NCBI GenBank assembly: GCA_003956705.1
Contig: QZCP01000194.1
Coordinates: forward strand, 1-64,000
Direction of reading: 5' to 3'
Source: Brevipalpus yothersi
Lineage: Eukaryota > Arthropoda > Arachnida > Trombidiformes > Tenuipalpidae
Length of the DNA: 64,000 bases
Shown: in pieces, positions 13,307 to 25,467 of the stretch
Layout of the letters: each line of letters opens with the position of its first letter
Position numbering within the stretch: the stretch's first letter is position 1
Made by a program: the position numbers and the translations under genes
Notes under the pieces: generated by a model
The model's input: only the letters and a program-made list of their open reading frames with translations
What the model was told of the DNA's origin: nothing
Databases searched by the model: none

Positions 13307-14306
13307 ATGTTTTTGATCCTTTCATCAACGGTTTTCTATCTTTTTATTGGAAATTTTATTGTGCTCACAGCACCAAGTGCAAATATTACCGAAATTTCAA
13401 ATGTATCTACACAATCGACAATCTTGAATCAAACCAATGTCACTCCTACTGCAACCACATCATCGCCACAAACTGTGGCCGAAACTACAACAGCAAGTAT
13501 TCCAAAAGGTAAAAAAAATTAGAAAACCAGAAAAATTGTCTCAAAAAATGAATCATTTTCTCAATACAAAAAGTTAAACAGTGTGGAAATAATCGGTACA
13601 AAAATGATAGCCCCTTAACGGAACGAATTGTGGGTGGTAATAATTCGATGGTCGGTGAATGGCCATGGCAGGTAATCGATTGGAAAAGTCATTGATTTTG
13701 ATGAGAAGATTTCAGTCTATCTCTCTAATTTCATCAGGTATCATTACGCCTTATCCATCCACAAGTGGGCAAGATTGGCCATTGGTGTGGAGGTGTATTA
13801 ATTGATGAACAATGGGTTATGACTGCTGCTCATTGTATGCTCAAGTGAGTAGATAAAATGTTTTTCCATTTATCTTTGACGAGATAATAACTTACATTAT
13901 TTTCTTCGCCTAATCAAAATAACAAGAGAAAGAGAGAGAAGAAAAAAGATACTTGTATGGTAGTGGTTATCGAACTCAGACTGTGAGTCGTCAAGATCCG
14001 GAAAAAATTTTAGGTCGCATCTTACAGTTATCTTATTGAAGAGTCCGGATTTTGAGAAGTGACAGTTTTATCAAGTCATTTAATCAATGCCCTTGAAAAT
14101 TCAAGACTCATGTCCTGCTCCCAGCATCCTCTTAACTTCTCTTCTGATTGAATCCAACTTTGGTTACTTTTTTTCGGACATCAGTCAGATGGAAATACTC
14201 TGAAAAAGGCGATAATTTCATGGACTAGAATATCTGAATCAACCAAAAGTTGAGCAATAATTCACACGTTCTGATCATCTTCTCTCCCTAATGTCAAGAA
14301 TAAGGG

Positions 14307-14365
<59 letters not shown>

Positions 14366-15235
14366 ATCAAAGGTCTTCCTGATCTGATTTTTATCATGTG
14401 GGTATGAAATTTTTCTTGTCACTCCTTTTCCAGTCCTGTTTTCGCTTTGCCTCAACCAATATTCTGGGAAGTGCGAGTTGGTGAACACAATCAAAAAGTA
14501 ACGGAAACCATCGAGAAAACTTATTCAGTTTCCAAATTATTCCATTATCCATGGTACAGAGGATATGATAATGATATCGCACTGATGAAATTGAATGAGC
14601 CTATCAAATCGAATGAATATGTTTCCCCAGTATGTCTACCAGAGGATCCGCATTTGGAATTTCATGATAAGGAATGTGTTGCGACCGGATGGGGGAAAGT
14701 AGATTTCAGTAAGTATAAGGGATTGGATGGAGATGAAATGATAATCAAGTGGGATTTTTTTGCTCTCCCGATAAAAATTACATAGCCTTATTAATTTTTT
14801 CTCAATTCTTGATTCTTTCCAAAGATAAACGAGGAGCTGATGTATTACAAAAAGTTAAAATTCAAGTGTTTGACAACAGTGAATGCCATAAAGCGTATTT
14901 TCCAAAATTCAAAATCTCAATAAGACAATGGCACTTATGTGCTGGAACTAAGGAGGGAGGAAGAGGAACATGTCATGTAAGTGGAAATGAATATGAAATG
15001 GAATAAAGAGGGAATGAATTTCCTTCGTCTTCAAATTTGTCCACAGTTTAATGTAACTTCTATTCTCTTTCAGGGTGATTCTGGTGGTCCATTACAATGT
15101 AAAGTGGGCAATCAATGGCACTTGGCTGGAATCACATCTTTTGGCTCTGGATGTGCAAAACCTGGTTTCCCAGATGTATACACTCGAGTAACTCATTTTC
15201 TCGATTGGATCAATCAGATTAAATCTCTCTACTAA
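13307..15235 (+). CDS. Secreted S1 serine protease, brachyurin-like pocket
   Basis: Six exons (13307-13508, 13574-13671, 13738-13844, 14434-14708, 14825-14976, 15074-15235) encode about 331 residues. There is an N-terminal signal segment, a Thr/Ser/Asn-rich propeptide of about 60 residues, then an Arg-Ile activation site near residue 85 (RIVGG). The catalytic triad is complete: TAAHC, DNDIALM and GDSGGP. Cysteine pairs are typical, including a propeptide Cys that could bond to the Cys in VCLP. In chymotrypsin numbering, position 189 is Gly (GTCHGDSGG), 216 is Gly and 226 is Asp (FPDVYTRV). That moves the pocket aspartate from 189 to 226, as in crab collagenolytic brachyurins, so broad rather than strictly tryptic specificity is expected. 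Intron 3 is 589 bases and carries a CT microsatellite. The physiological substrate is unknown. Confidence 0.93.
14311..14362. repeat. (CT)n microsatellite in protease intron 3
   Basis: A CT tract of about 52 bases about 70 bases upstream of the acceptor of exon 4 of the serine protease. It may act as an extended polypyrimidine stretch. Confidence 0.96.
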
Positions 15236-15528
15236 AGTCCATCTAGCATACAGATCCAGTAGAATGAGAGAGAGGCCCTGTTCATGAGGAATGTGTGTTT
15301 CCAATAGTATTCGTTTGACCGATTCAATTTTTCAAATCATCAAAAGAGAAATATCACCATAATTATTTAAATATTATTAGCAATGATAAGAAAGAATGTT
15401 TTCAGAAGCAAATCTGAACCAACAAAAATGAAAATAATAAGAAGAAACGGCCAAAGAGTTAAATTGTGATACGATCTCAACACACACACACGCATAATGC
15501 CCACCCGAATGAAGATACAAAAAGAAAA

Positions 15529-15534
15529 AATAAA
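15529..15534 (+). promoter_or_regulatory. Candidate poly(A) signal, serine protease
   Basis: An AATAAA hexamer about 290 bases after the protease stop codon. Confidence 0.4.
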
Positions 15535-15748
15535 AAACAATGAAAATTCAATTTTTTTTGAAAAATTTTATCACATCTATTTTTGATTCTCCTTCGAAGA
15601 AAAACCCAAAAAATGACCAATTTTAACAAAACCCAAGTTTTCCCATGCATTCAAACGTTTTTTCCAAACACTTTTCACAGCGCGATCTCTCTCTTCTCTC
15701 TTTTCTCTCTCCTCTTGACGACGTCTTCATCTTTCGTTGGCGATGCTC

Positions 15749-15774
15749 ACATGGTGTATATATATACACCATGT
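15749..15774. repeat. 26-bp perfect palindrome
   Basis: The sequence ACATGGTGTATAT is followed directly by its exact reverse complement, with no spacer. The TATATATA centre contributes to the symmetry. No function can be assigned. Confidence 0.9.
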
Positions 15775-16163
15775 ACGTAACGTTTAATTATCTGAATCAT
15801 GATAAAATACAAAATATATTTGCGTTAAGGCATCTAACACAGATGGCGACATGATCATGGGAATCATTGTTTTACATATAAAATGTATATATTTAATCAA
15901 GTGTGTATTTAAATGAGGATTGCACAACACTAACATTTAAAAGAGTATAAACTGGCCAAGAGAAGAGAAGAAGTTCGTTTCCATTCTTCTTTCATCACCT
16001 TGTTCTGGGGTGTCTTGATTGTGTTTGAAATTGATCGGTTTTTATCATTGTTATTGTTGTTTGCCACTATTTTACCATTCTTTGCACAATTGATCAAAGG
16101 TGAAACGATTGGTATTTGTGGGTTTGTTTGATCGTGAAAAATAAGACAAAGAATTATACGAAT

Positions 16164-17802
16164 ATGGAAAATCATGTTACTGGGCCACTTCGATCTGGTG
16201 GCGGTGGACTGAGAGATCGAAGAAAAGTTCCCAGATTGGGTGGTATCAGAAATCAACTACCACAAGGATCTAATCGTGAAGAGGAAGCAGCTAAAAGACT
16301 TAATCGAACAACAACAGCTACCGTTAATGGTCAAACGATCGTTATTGATCCACTAGAGATCGAGGAACTCCAAGTGTTGGGCAAAGGAGCTTACGGTGTT
16401 GTTCATCTAGTTCGTCATACTTCCGAAAATGGCTCATTCGAATTTGCTGTCAAGGTAAGATGATCTTAATTGTGATATCAGTGTTTTGGTGGTGATGGTC
16501 ACTGAAAGCATAGATGCAAAATTTTTGATCGATGTCTAATTTTCCATTGTTTCCTTTAGCGTACCGGTATAAATCAAGCACAAGAACGCTTTCTGATGGA
16601 CATGGATGTTTTGGTTAAAAGTGTCGATTGTCCTCAAATAGTTAAATTTTATGGTGCACTTTTTTGGGAAAGTGAACTTTGGTTGTTCATGGAAGTTATG
16701 GATGCTTCACTTGACAAATTCTACAAATTGGCTCATCAAAGAGTGAGATCAGATTTTTCTACCTCCATTTCGGAGGATGATACGAATCAGATGGATGATT
16801 CATCTTGCCAAAGTTCGAATGGTCTTTCTTCCTCAATCGCAATTCCAGAGTGTGTTCTGGGTAAAATAGCATACTGTGCAATTAAAGCTTTGAATCATCT
16901 ACACGCTAATAAGGTGATCCATCGTGATGTTAAACCATCCAATATTCTCATCAATCGACAAGGCGAAGTAAAACTATGTGATTTCGGTATTGCTGGACCA
17001 CTAATCAATTCTGTAGCGAAAACTGTTGAAGTTGGTTGTAAACCATACATGTCACCAGAGCGCATAAATCCATCAACCAGTAGAGAAGGTTATGGTAAGT
17101 TTTTTTGTCATTATAATCGTTATTTTTTCGAGCGAAACTCATTAAGTGGGAGAGTGATGTGGTGAACAATTAGCTCAGCTCAAATTCTTGTCAAATCAAA
17201 GAAGTTGACTTTTGCAACTTTCAAAAGGAATAAATTGAACTATCTTTCCTGAGAACATTACACTGACATTAAATGGAATGAAAAGTTTCAATTTAAGAAC
17301 CTATCAAATCGCCAGATTATGTGCATGAAATTCTTGATGAATACATTACGATCATTTACAATGTTTATTTTCTCCAATTTTCTTGTAAAAATTTAGATAT
17401 AAGATCTGATGTTTGGAGCCTTGGTATCACAATGCTAGAAATAGCAACTGGTCAATTTCCATACCAAATGTCTGGAGGTAGAGAAGTTTTCTTTATCTTG
17501 TTGCAAAAAGTTTGTAATGATGATCCACCGAAATTACCTCCTGGAATATATTCTCCTGATTTCGAAGATTTCATCGGCCAATGGTAAGATCGAATGAACA
17601 TTTAATAGAATAAAATAGATTTCCATGACCCTCTTGATAATTGCACACTCACGATCATCTTTCTACTCTCCTTTTTTGAAACAGTTTGCAAAAAGATTTC
17701 CAAAGTAGGCCCAACTACATCACTCTATTGCAACATCCATTCATCACCTCGAATCAAGATGTTGACATATCAGAATTTGCTCGGCAAATACTGGACTCAT
17801 GA
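16164..17802 (+). CDS. MAP2K3/6: MAP kinase kinase, MKK3/6 (licorne) type
   Basis: This dual-specificity kinase should phosphorylate p38 MAP kinases. Four exons (16164-16454, 16560-17094, 17397-17583, 17685-17802) give about 376 residues. A basic segment RDRRKVPRL near the N-terminus fits a MAPK docking site. The kinase domain has GKGAYG, the ATP lysine in FAVKRTG, HRDVKPSN and DFGIAG. The activation loop LINSVAKTVEVG retains both the Ser and Thr that are phosphorylated in MKK3/6. MDASLDKFYK and GCKPYMSPERINP fit MKK3/6 better than MKK4 or MKK7. An unusual insert of about 35-40 residues rich in Ser and Asp follows LDKFYKLAHQ. The start is the first ATG in frame. Confidence 0.92.
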
Positions 17803-18164
17803 GTCACTCGCATCAAATTGTGCCCTTGTTTTTCATGTTGATTGTTTTCGAAACCATATCTCTCCACTCTGACTCATCTCTTCAGACAGCTATAATATAA
17901 TAATAATAATAATAAAAAATTATGTTGATTCAAAAATGATCGGAATTATTATTATTCAATGGAAGCAATTTTTTTACATTACAGTACACAATTGATGTTG
18001 AGGTGTGAATGATTTACTGTGAGATCGAGATGACTAAGAACACACAAAATACCTCAAATTTGTCGAGTCATAAAATATTTTCCAGGGAAAGTGTTCAAGT
18101 ATTCAATGAATTTCATGAGAAGTATGACCATCATAGATGAGTCGATGAATGGTGACGAAGATGC
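17803..18164. other. Convergent gap between MAP2K and Brr2
   Basis: This 362-base gap holds the 3' untranslated regions of the two convergent genes. No canonical AATAAA is visible for Brr2 on the minus strand within it. Confidence 0.6.
17911..17916 (+). promoter_or_regulatory. Poly(A) signal, MAP2K
   Basis: AATAAA at the end of an AAT repeat, 109 bases after the MAP2K stop and inside the short gap before the convergent Brr2 gene. Confidence 0.55.
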
Positions 18165-21100
18165 TTAATCACTTTCACTAGCTCTCCTCTTTGTTCCTTT
18201 GCCACCTTCAACATGAATATGGAACTTATACTCTTGATCACAGCCCATGTAACAGTCGCTGACTAGGTAAAGAGTATAAGAATGGTCTCCAGGAGGTGGT
18301 GCAACGAATTTTAGAACAGGATTAGCTTTCATATCCAGTATGAGATGCTTGATGGAAATGAGAGAATTTGCTTTCGGATCCCCTACCACAATCCACCAAC
18401 CTTCTTCACGCTTTTGTGGGAAAAATGGTGCTATAATTTGTCCACCACACTCATCAAGTCGTTTCAGAGTGACCTTGACGCCGATTGTCTCCCCACTCTC
18501 CACTTTTGAAGGCACTTCGTACTTGAAATCGACATCAGGGTAACGATTGCAATACTCTTGGACAGCTTTCATTTTGGCATCTTCAAGAGGTAAAAGTTCA
18601 TTGAGAGCTGATGGATCATCACTTAGATCGGCAAGCAAGGAAAGAAGATCATAGATCGTTGCTTTAAATTCTTTTTTGTCTTTCTTCTCTCCACTTTTCT
18701 CTTTCTCCTTTTCCACTGCCGCTGTGCATCGCTTAATGATATCAGCATTGAAGTGTGGTATCTGCTTCAAATCTGAGTCCGAATTCCAAACGGCTTGGGT
18801 GACCATCTGAGCTAGCTCCATGGCAGCCAGGGCAGGATCTAACCAACCATTCGAGCTGAGAACATCTACACAAGCCCTGATCAATCGCATAGATCTACTG
18901 AGAATTTCTTCGAGATCAGTTTGTAATTCAGGCAATAAGGATACTCGAGAAAGATGAGCCTGAATCAAGAGATTGGTTTTGAGATGAGGATCATTGAACT
19001 TGGGATTCCTTGGCTTGTGGGGCATCAGACCATACAATTGCTTCAACACTTGTTCTTCTCTGTGTCGAATTGGTAGGTGTTCATACTCTGTTGCTGCACT
19101 TATGACTTCAATAAGGCCTCGAATCTTGGTTCTTGGTGTAAGAGATAGATCAAAAAGTGACATGGTTGAGTAACTATTGTAATAGTAGGCAGCAATCATG
19201 CCCAAGCTCAAAGGTGAGACATCGAAATCATTCTCGATACATATACATTTTGTCTTCTCAAGCTCACTGAGAACCTCCTCGATCAATTCAGAAAGACTGT
19301 CAGAAAGATGTTCATGAGTAATACCAGTGAGTCCATAATAGTTTGGATTCTGACTCATTCGACGATAAAAGAAAGTCCAGGTGATATAATCGACAGCATC
19401 CTGTTTGTTTTCGATAGTTTTTGTCAGAATCTCAGCGTTAAAGTGATCGTGTAGGAACTCATTCAAATGACTCTCAACAGGAAGAGGTTCATAGAGGAAT
19501 TTCTTGAAAAAATCTTTCTTCGAACTCTGACAGAAAAGAACACAAATTCCATCTTCATCCTTCAGTGGTCTATTTGCTCTTCCTATCATACGTAGCACTG
19601 TTGTGATAGGGTAATCTTCATACGAATGAGTTTTACCATCATAAACTTGGGTGTCCATGATGATAACTAGATGAGCTGCGATTGTCAAGCTGAAGACAAG
19701 AGCGGAATTTACTACCAAGACTTGAATAGCTCCACTTTCGAAAAGCTTTTCAACAAGCTGACGATCACGAGCTGTCAGACCTTCATGAAGATAACCAACT
19801 CCACTGATAAGAATTTGTTTCAGACCAGAATCGGAGAATTTTTCCAGGAAAGGTTGAATCTCTTTCTCATCACAGTGTAAAAATCTATCAGCAGCTCCAT
19901 CAGCCGCAGCGTACATAAGGATGTCACTAGCTGTTGATTTTGTTTGTTTTCTTGAGGCTACGAAAATTATCACAGGTTTGTCGCGGGAAAAGTTGACAAT
20001 CGATTGATATACGGGCTTACTCATGGCCATAAGACGAGTAGCGTTATGAGATTGATTGAATCCTCTTAAATGAAGCTCTAATGGCACTGGACGAACATTG
20101 GGATGGAAATTAAAAGTTTCTGCAGAATTACAACCTAGCCATCCAGCAACATCCCGAGCATTGGTTAATGAGGTAGAGAGGGCAACCACACGAATAGGTC
20201 TCTTGGTTTGATCTAACAATTGGTGAGACATGTAGCGCATACGAGAGCAGACCACTTCGAGAACTGGACCCTCATTATCACCGATCAATTGAAGATCATC
20301 TACGATGAAGAGGTGTATCTTTTTAAGACGTTCGCCAGTTCTGGGCTTTTTCCATCCTCTTGATAAGATATCCCATTTTTCAGCAGTGCTAATGATGATA
20401 TGAGCTCTATCAATCAAACTGAGATCAGTTGTCGTGTCACCAGTGAGAAGAGCTACTCTTTTCTTCAGTAAACCTCCAAACTGTTGCGACCAATTTTTGT
20501 ACATTATTTGGACCAAGTCTTCTTTAGCTGATATATACACACACTTGGCATCGTCAAGATTCTTCGAGAGAAGGCGGAGAATAGCGAACTCAGCACACAC
20601 CGTTTTACCACTTCCCGTGGGAGCTCCAACAAAAACGTTAGCATCCGAGTTGAAAAGAGAATTGAAGACTTGAGTTTGGATGGGATTGAAGAAAGGGAAT
20701 CGATTCTTGTATAGGACCTCATAGTCACCAACTCTGGACACAGGGACTGGTTGAAGGTCTAATAGTTCAGTAGGCGGTGGATGTTTCTCTGGTAAGATTG
20801 AATTTTGGAATGAGATGGGAATCAGAGTTGATGATCCAATCCAACGATCAGACACCACTCGAACATAATAATGTGGCTGTAAAGGATCAGTCAACGGAAC
20901 AAAAAATGTCACGTTGTGTTCATCTTGGTTGTACTTTTCTTTTAGTAAGAAATATTCATGGTGCAAGATAATTTCTTGGTCCACATCTTCGACGAGAATC
21001 CAAAATCCCTCAGATATACCATGAGCTTTCTTGTCCCATTCAAAATCTGAGGTGACCGTTAGATCAACTTTCAAGCATGCTCTTGTGATCGGTTGAATAT

Positions 21101-24100
21101 GAACTTCAACCAATAGTTTCGGAAATCTATGAATGTAATTGAAGATTGTTTTACCCAATTTCGGAACTCGAATGAGTTCACCAATCTCATTCGGTCCAAG
21201 ATCATACAATCTTTCCCATGGGAAATTTTTCTTCTCCAACTTTCTGACAGCATCCTCTGGTATCTTTCTGAACTGTCTTAGAGGAGACATGGATTCCCAC
21301 ATTCTTTTATCGATCATCTTGCATAGAGATAAAACTTTGTCAGCTAATTGAGCCCATCCTCGATGAAGAACGATTTCATGGATAGCACGCATCAAACGAG
21401 CAGCACTTTGAGTGATATAAACCATATCAGCCATCAAAGCCAAGCCAGATAGCTGTAGTTGAGAGATATGAGCTTGAAGGAGAACATTCACTTTGGCACT
21501 TGGCTCTTCGATGCTCTCCTTCACGGGAATGGGAACTCGATCCATTAATTTTTGAAGCTCAATCCTTTCTTCATCTCTAATGGTTATGTTCCTGAATTCA
21601 CCAGACTGTGAGAATACTCGGAATAGTTCTATCTCACTAAGAGTGGGTCTGAGCAAGTTATTATAAGTGGCCATAGACTGATGTGTACAGTAGTAATGAC
21701 TGGCTATCCTGCCCAGTTCGGTGCCTTGGAAGTAACCACTTCGCCTTTCAAACTTTATCAAGCCACTCTTATCTAGTAGAGAAGCAGCTGTATATAATAA
21801 TCTTTTGATAAAATTTGTGATGATCTCTTTTCTGCTACCAGAACCAGCAAGAGATATTCCATAGGTACTCGGGCTTTTCTTGATCCTTTTGTACAGGTAA
21901 CAATACTTCAACCATTTTTCTGCATCTTCCAAATTTTGAATGTTACCTAAAACTATTTCTGCGTTCAAGAAGTCAGGGAGCTTGGCTATCATCTGACTTT
22001 CGATAGGTAGTTGCTGATTCAGAAGTGAAAGATAGAATTGTAACTCGCTGTGCTGAGTGATGAGAATACCTTCTCCTTTGGTGTCAAACTGAGGTCTTCC
22101 AGCTCGACCGAGCATTTGAAGTACATCCAGCATTCCGAGTTCAGTCCATCTTCCTTTATCTGGATTATAAATTTGTGTTCCTTTGATTATCACAGTGTGA
22201 GCTGGTAAATTAACTCCCCAGGCTAGAGTGGCTGTAGAAACTAGAACTTGAATGTGCCTATCACCAAACAGATCCTCAACCAGAGCACGATCAGCACGAC
22301 TCATTCCAGCATGATGTATACCGAAACCATAAGGCAAAAGATCTTTCAATTCATGGTTAGACTTAACTTTATCAGCCTCATCGCGAAGAACTTGAGTCGA
22401 TACAGTGTTTTCTCGCAGAAACCCTCCAAGAGTATCTTTTTCCAAACACATGTCTCGGATAGCTTTGGCAGTTTTGGCTGTATCTTTTCGAGAATGGACA
22501 AAAATCAACACTTGATTATGTCCAGCTTGTTGTAAAACTTTTTCATAGAGAATTTCATTCATTAATTGACATCTTTTGATTGCTTTTTTCTCTGTTATCC
22601 CGATGAATCTTTGTTCAAGAGGAACTGGACGGTAGCTATTATCAAAATAGTGAAGCCCTGTATCAAGTTTGACGCGAAGGAATTCTGCGACATCTTCATA
22701 ATTTGGAAGCGTAGCACTGAGACCTACCAGTCTTATCTCTTGTTGTGTAGTCTCAATATTACGAATCATTCGGGCGACTAAGGCTTCAATTACTGGTCCT
22801 CTGTCATCATGTAAGAGATGAACTTCATCGAAGATGATTAAATTCACAATTTGGGTGTAAGTTCGTTCACCACCTTTCCTAGTGATTATGTCCCATTTTT
22901 CTGGAGTGCACACAATAACTTGGGTCTCGTTGATCTGTTCACGGCTCAGTTGATGATCTCCCGTCAACTCGGAGACTATAATGCCATATGAGCTGAGACG
23001 CTGCTTGAAATTTTCTACCATCTCTTGTACCAGAGAACGCATCGGTGCAACATAGATACATTTGAAACGATCAGCATTGATGGTACCATCCTCATTGATA
23101 TGCTTTCCAATCGCATGCATCATACATAGAAGTGCAACATTCGTTTTACCAGCCCCAGTTGGAGCACAAATTAGAAGATTCTCATCACTCATCATGGCTG
23201 GTTTGTAAACCTTTGATTGTATACGATTAAGAGTTTTGAAACCTTTGAAAGCTGGCTGGGCATAGCGAGGCAATTTATCAATAGGTAACAGCGCCTGAAA
23301 TTTGAAAAATATGTTAGTGAATACTTTGATGCAGACGGAAATGATTTTTCTTGCCACAAGGTCTGATTCAATTATTTGATCTATCTCTTCAATATTTCCA
23401 AGCCACTCTGAGATGGTGAATGGTTTGGGGTAAGCTAGAAGAGATGTCAAACTATTGAAATCGCAATAACTTACCTCATCATCATCAAAAGGCTTTGGTG
23501 CCAAGGCAGGCACGTGGATTTCCTCATAATTTTTGAACGTCTCTCTTGTTGATCCTTGATGGAGAGAACATTTCTTATTGGCCATGAAATGAGAACCTTG
23601 TTCAAAAGCTAATTCATCCAGGTCCAGTAGGTCAATTTTTTCTGGCTTATTATCATCATCCGAGTCGATGTCCATTGGAGCATCAGTAGAGATTGATCCT
23701 TTAACATCTTTGTTGAAATCACTTTTTTCATCAGTATTCTCCAGAATCCGCAGGTAGCTGAGAAGTTCTGGATTATTAGACATTTTCTCTTTCAATCTGT
23801 TCTTCTCAGCAGTGCTTTGAGCTGAAGCAAGGAGAGTACAGTACAGTATCATCTGACGATTGCTCCGCAATAAACGTATAAAATCGAATTGATCATAGCC
23901 CAATAAGGGAATCAATTGATCTTCAACTTCGTGCTCATTTGCAGAATTTTTTAAAATTTCGATGACTTGATTCGATTTCTCCTGAGCTACAACTGGATCA
24001 TCGGTAATCTTTCTGATTCGACGCTGAAGCCAATAGGCATCTATCTGTAAAGGATGAAGCTTTTCGACCACTCTTCCAGGTAAACCAATCTTACTTGTTG

Positions 24101-24904
24101 CTTCGTCAAGGTTCGATGCTTGAAGAGCGACTCCCTCCTCAGTATCTTCACCCTCCAAGTCGTCATCTTGATCATTCAATACTTTGACCATATCATCGTC
24201 CTGTTCATCTTCACTCTCTTCAAACTGGACTTGAACACCTATCTCATCTACTTGTTCATCCAGGGCAACATCTGAATCCAGTTTGTAGTCAGTGATTTGA
24301 TTTGAATAGGTTATTAAATCATGAAATTGATCATCACTAAGTTTACCAAGCAATTCATTAGCTTCAGCTCTTTTCATTTTTTCAGTTTTCTTTTCATCTT
24401 TGAGTAGATCTAAAATTTCTTCCGCAGCCCCACACAAAATTGTTCTCTCTAGATCACCAAGTACATCGTTGATGAATTTAAGAAGAGCTTCATAAGATTC
24501 TCTGGTCTGGGGAGTTTGAGGTGTATACCTGATTTGATCATCATCATCGAGCAGGGTACGCTGTGAAGTATGAATTTTACGATTTGCAGATGTGCCAGTA
24601 GATTTTTTTCGATCTTTCGTCTGTAAAGATGGAGGCTTTGATCGCTGATATTTATCACCCATACGAGTGCTTGATATTCTTCCGGCAAGAGTTGTCGGTT
24701 CTCCGGTAGCTTCATCACGAGCTCTTCTCTCGATCAACCGGGTGTCCGCTTGTAGTACAAGATTTGAATTCTTCGCAAAGAGTAGAGAAATCATCATATT
24801 ATAAACGATCAATAGCAATCAATAATTTAATCAATCAAAATTGAAATCAAAACACTTACGGCTCTGTATTCATACTGTTGATCTCGGGCAACTTTTTCAG
24901 CCAT
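18165..24904 (-). CDS. SNRNP200: U5 snRNP 200-kDa helicase Brr2
   Basis: Brr2 unwinds U4/U6 during spliceosome activation. Three exons on the minus strand (24904-24860, 24770-23475, 23294-18165) give about 2156 residues, close to the human 2136. The first exon encodes only MAEKVARDQQYEYRA and joins NSNLVLQAD as in human Brr2. The order is an acidic N-terminal region, an N-terminal helicase cassette (APTGAGKTN near residue 491, FDEVHLLHDDRGP, SATLPNYEDVA, QMLGRAGRP) with its Sec63 unit, and a second cassette (APTGSGKTV near 1340) with its own Sec63 unit. The second cassette is degenerate: VDDLQLIG replaces a DExH box, STAEKWD replaces STPEKWD, and NSALVFSLTIAAH replaces the usual CWGMN-type motif. 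Cassette 1 looks fully active. Confidence 0.97.
23295..23474 (-). other. In-frame 180-nt intron of Brr2
   Basis: The segment has GTAAGT at its 5' end and TTTCAG at its 3' end. Its removal joins PKPFDDDE to ALLPIDKLP, matching the Brr2 family, which lacks the intervening 60 residues. Its length is a multiple of three and it has no stop, so retention would insert 60 residues just before the first helicase cassette. Confidence 0.8.
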
Positions 24905-25429
24905 CTTCAAATTCTTTCCACAAATTCACTTATCGACCACAAGTTTCACAGTACCTGATGCATATTTTACCCTAGATTATCATCTAACAAATGTACTCAT
25001 GTAATGTAGTCATTAATTAATGTCACCAATCCGAAACACAATCAAATTTAATCAAAACAAAACCGGTACACAGGCAACATGACTTGAAATTGAATTCTTG
25101 AACCATGCCTAAGTATCAGATACCATCATGAAAGTATCAGATACTATCTGAACTCGAAATGAGAAAGTTCTTAAAGAGTTCTGATAAAAATTCTGAATTA
25201 GTTCTTTCACACATACGCATGCAGAAAATTTGCTATTAGAAAGCTTAGCTTCCGCTTTTTTTCATGTTTCATGATGATGATAGTATATGATAGTGTAAGA
25301 TACATACGCACTTACACACAGGGAGTGTGTGTGTGCTCTTTTGGATAAATTTTCTCTCACTCATTCACCTTTATCCATCGTGACCTCATTTGGCCAGGCT
25401 ATTTCATCTCCTTGATACAAGTCGCTTTC

Positions 25430-25467
<38 letters not shown>

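Larger units (their letters stand above)
15236..16163. other. Intergenic, protease to MAP2K
   Basis: Noncoding and AT-rich. It holds a perfect 26-base palindrome at 15749-15774 and a YY1-like AGATGGCGACATG site at 15841. The MAP2K promoter and 5' untranslated region probably lie in its second half. Confidence 0.6.

Noticed and set aside
16164..17802. MKK4 or MKK7 identity for the MAP2K
   Set aside because: MDASLDKFYK, DVKPSNILIN and GCKPYMSPERINP agree better with MKK3/6.
23295..23474. Treating the 60-residue segment as part of constitutive Brr2
   Set aside because: Canonical GTAAGT and TTTCAG ends and the family alignment across the junction favour an intron. It is kept only as a possible retained form.
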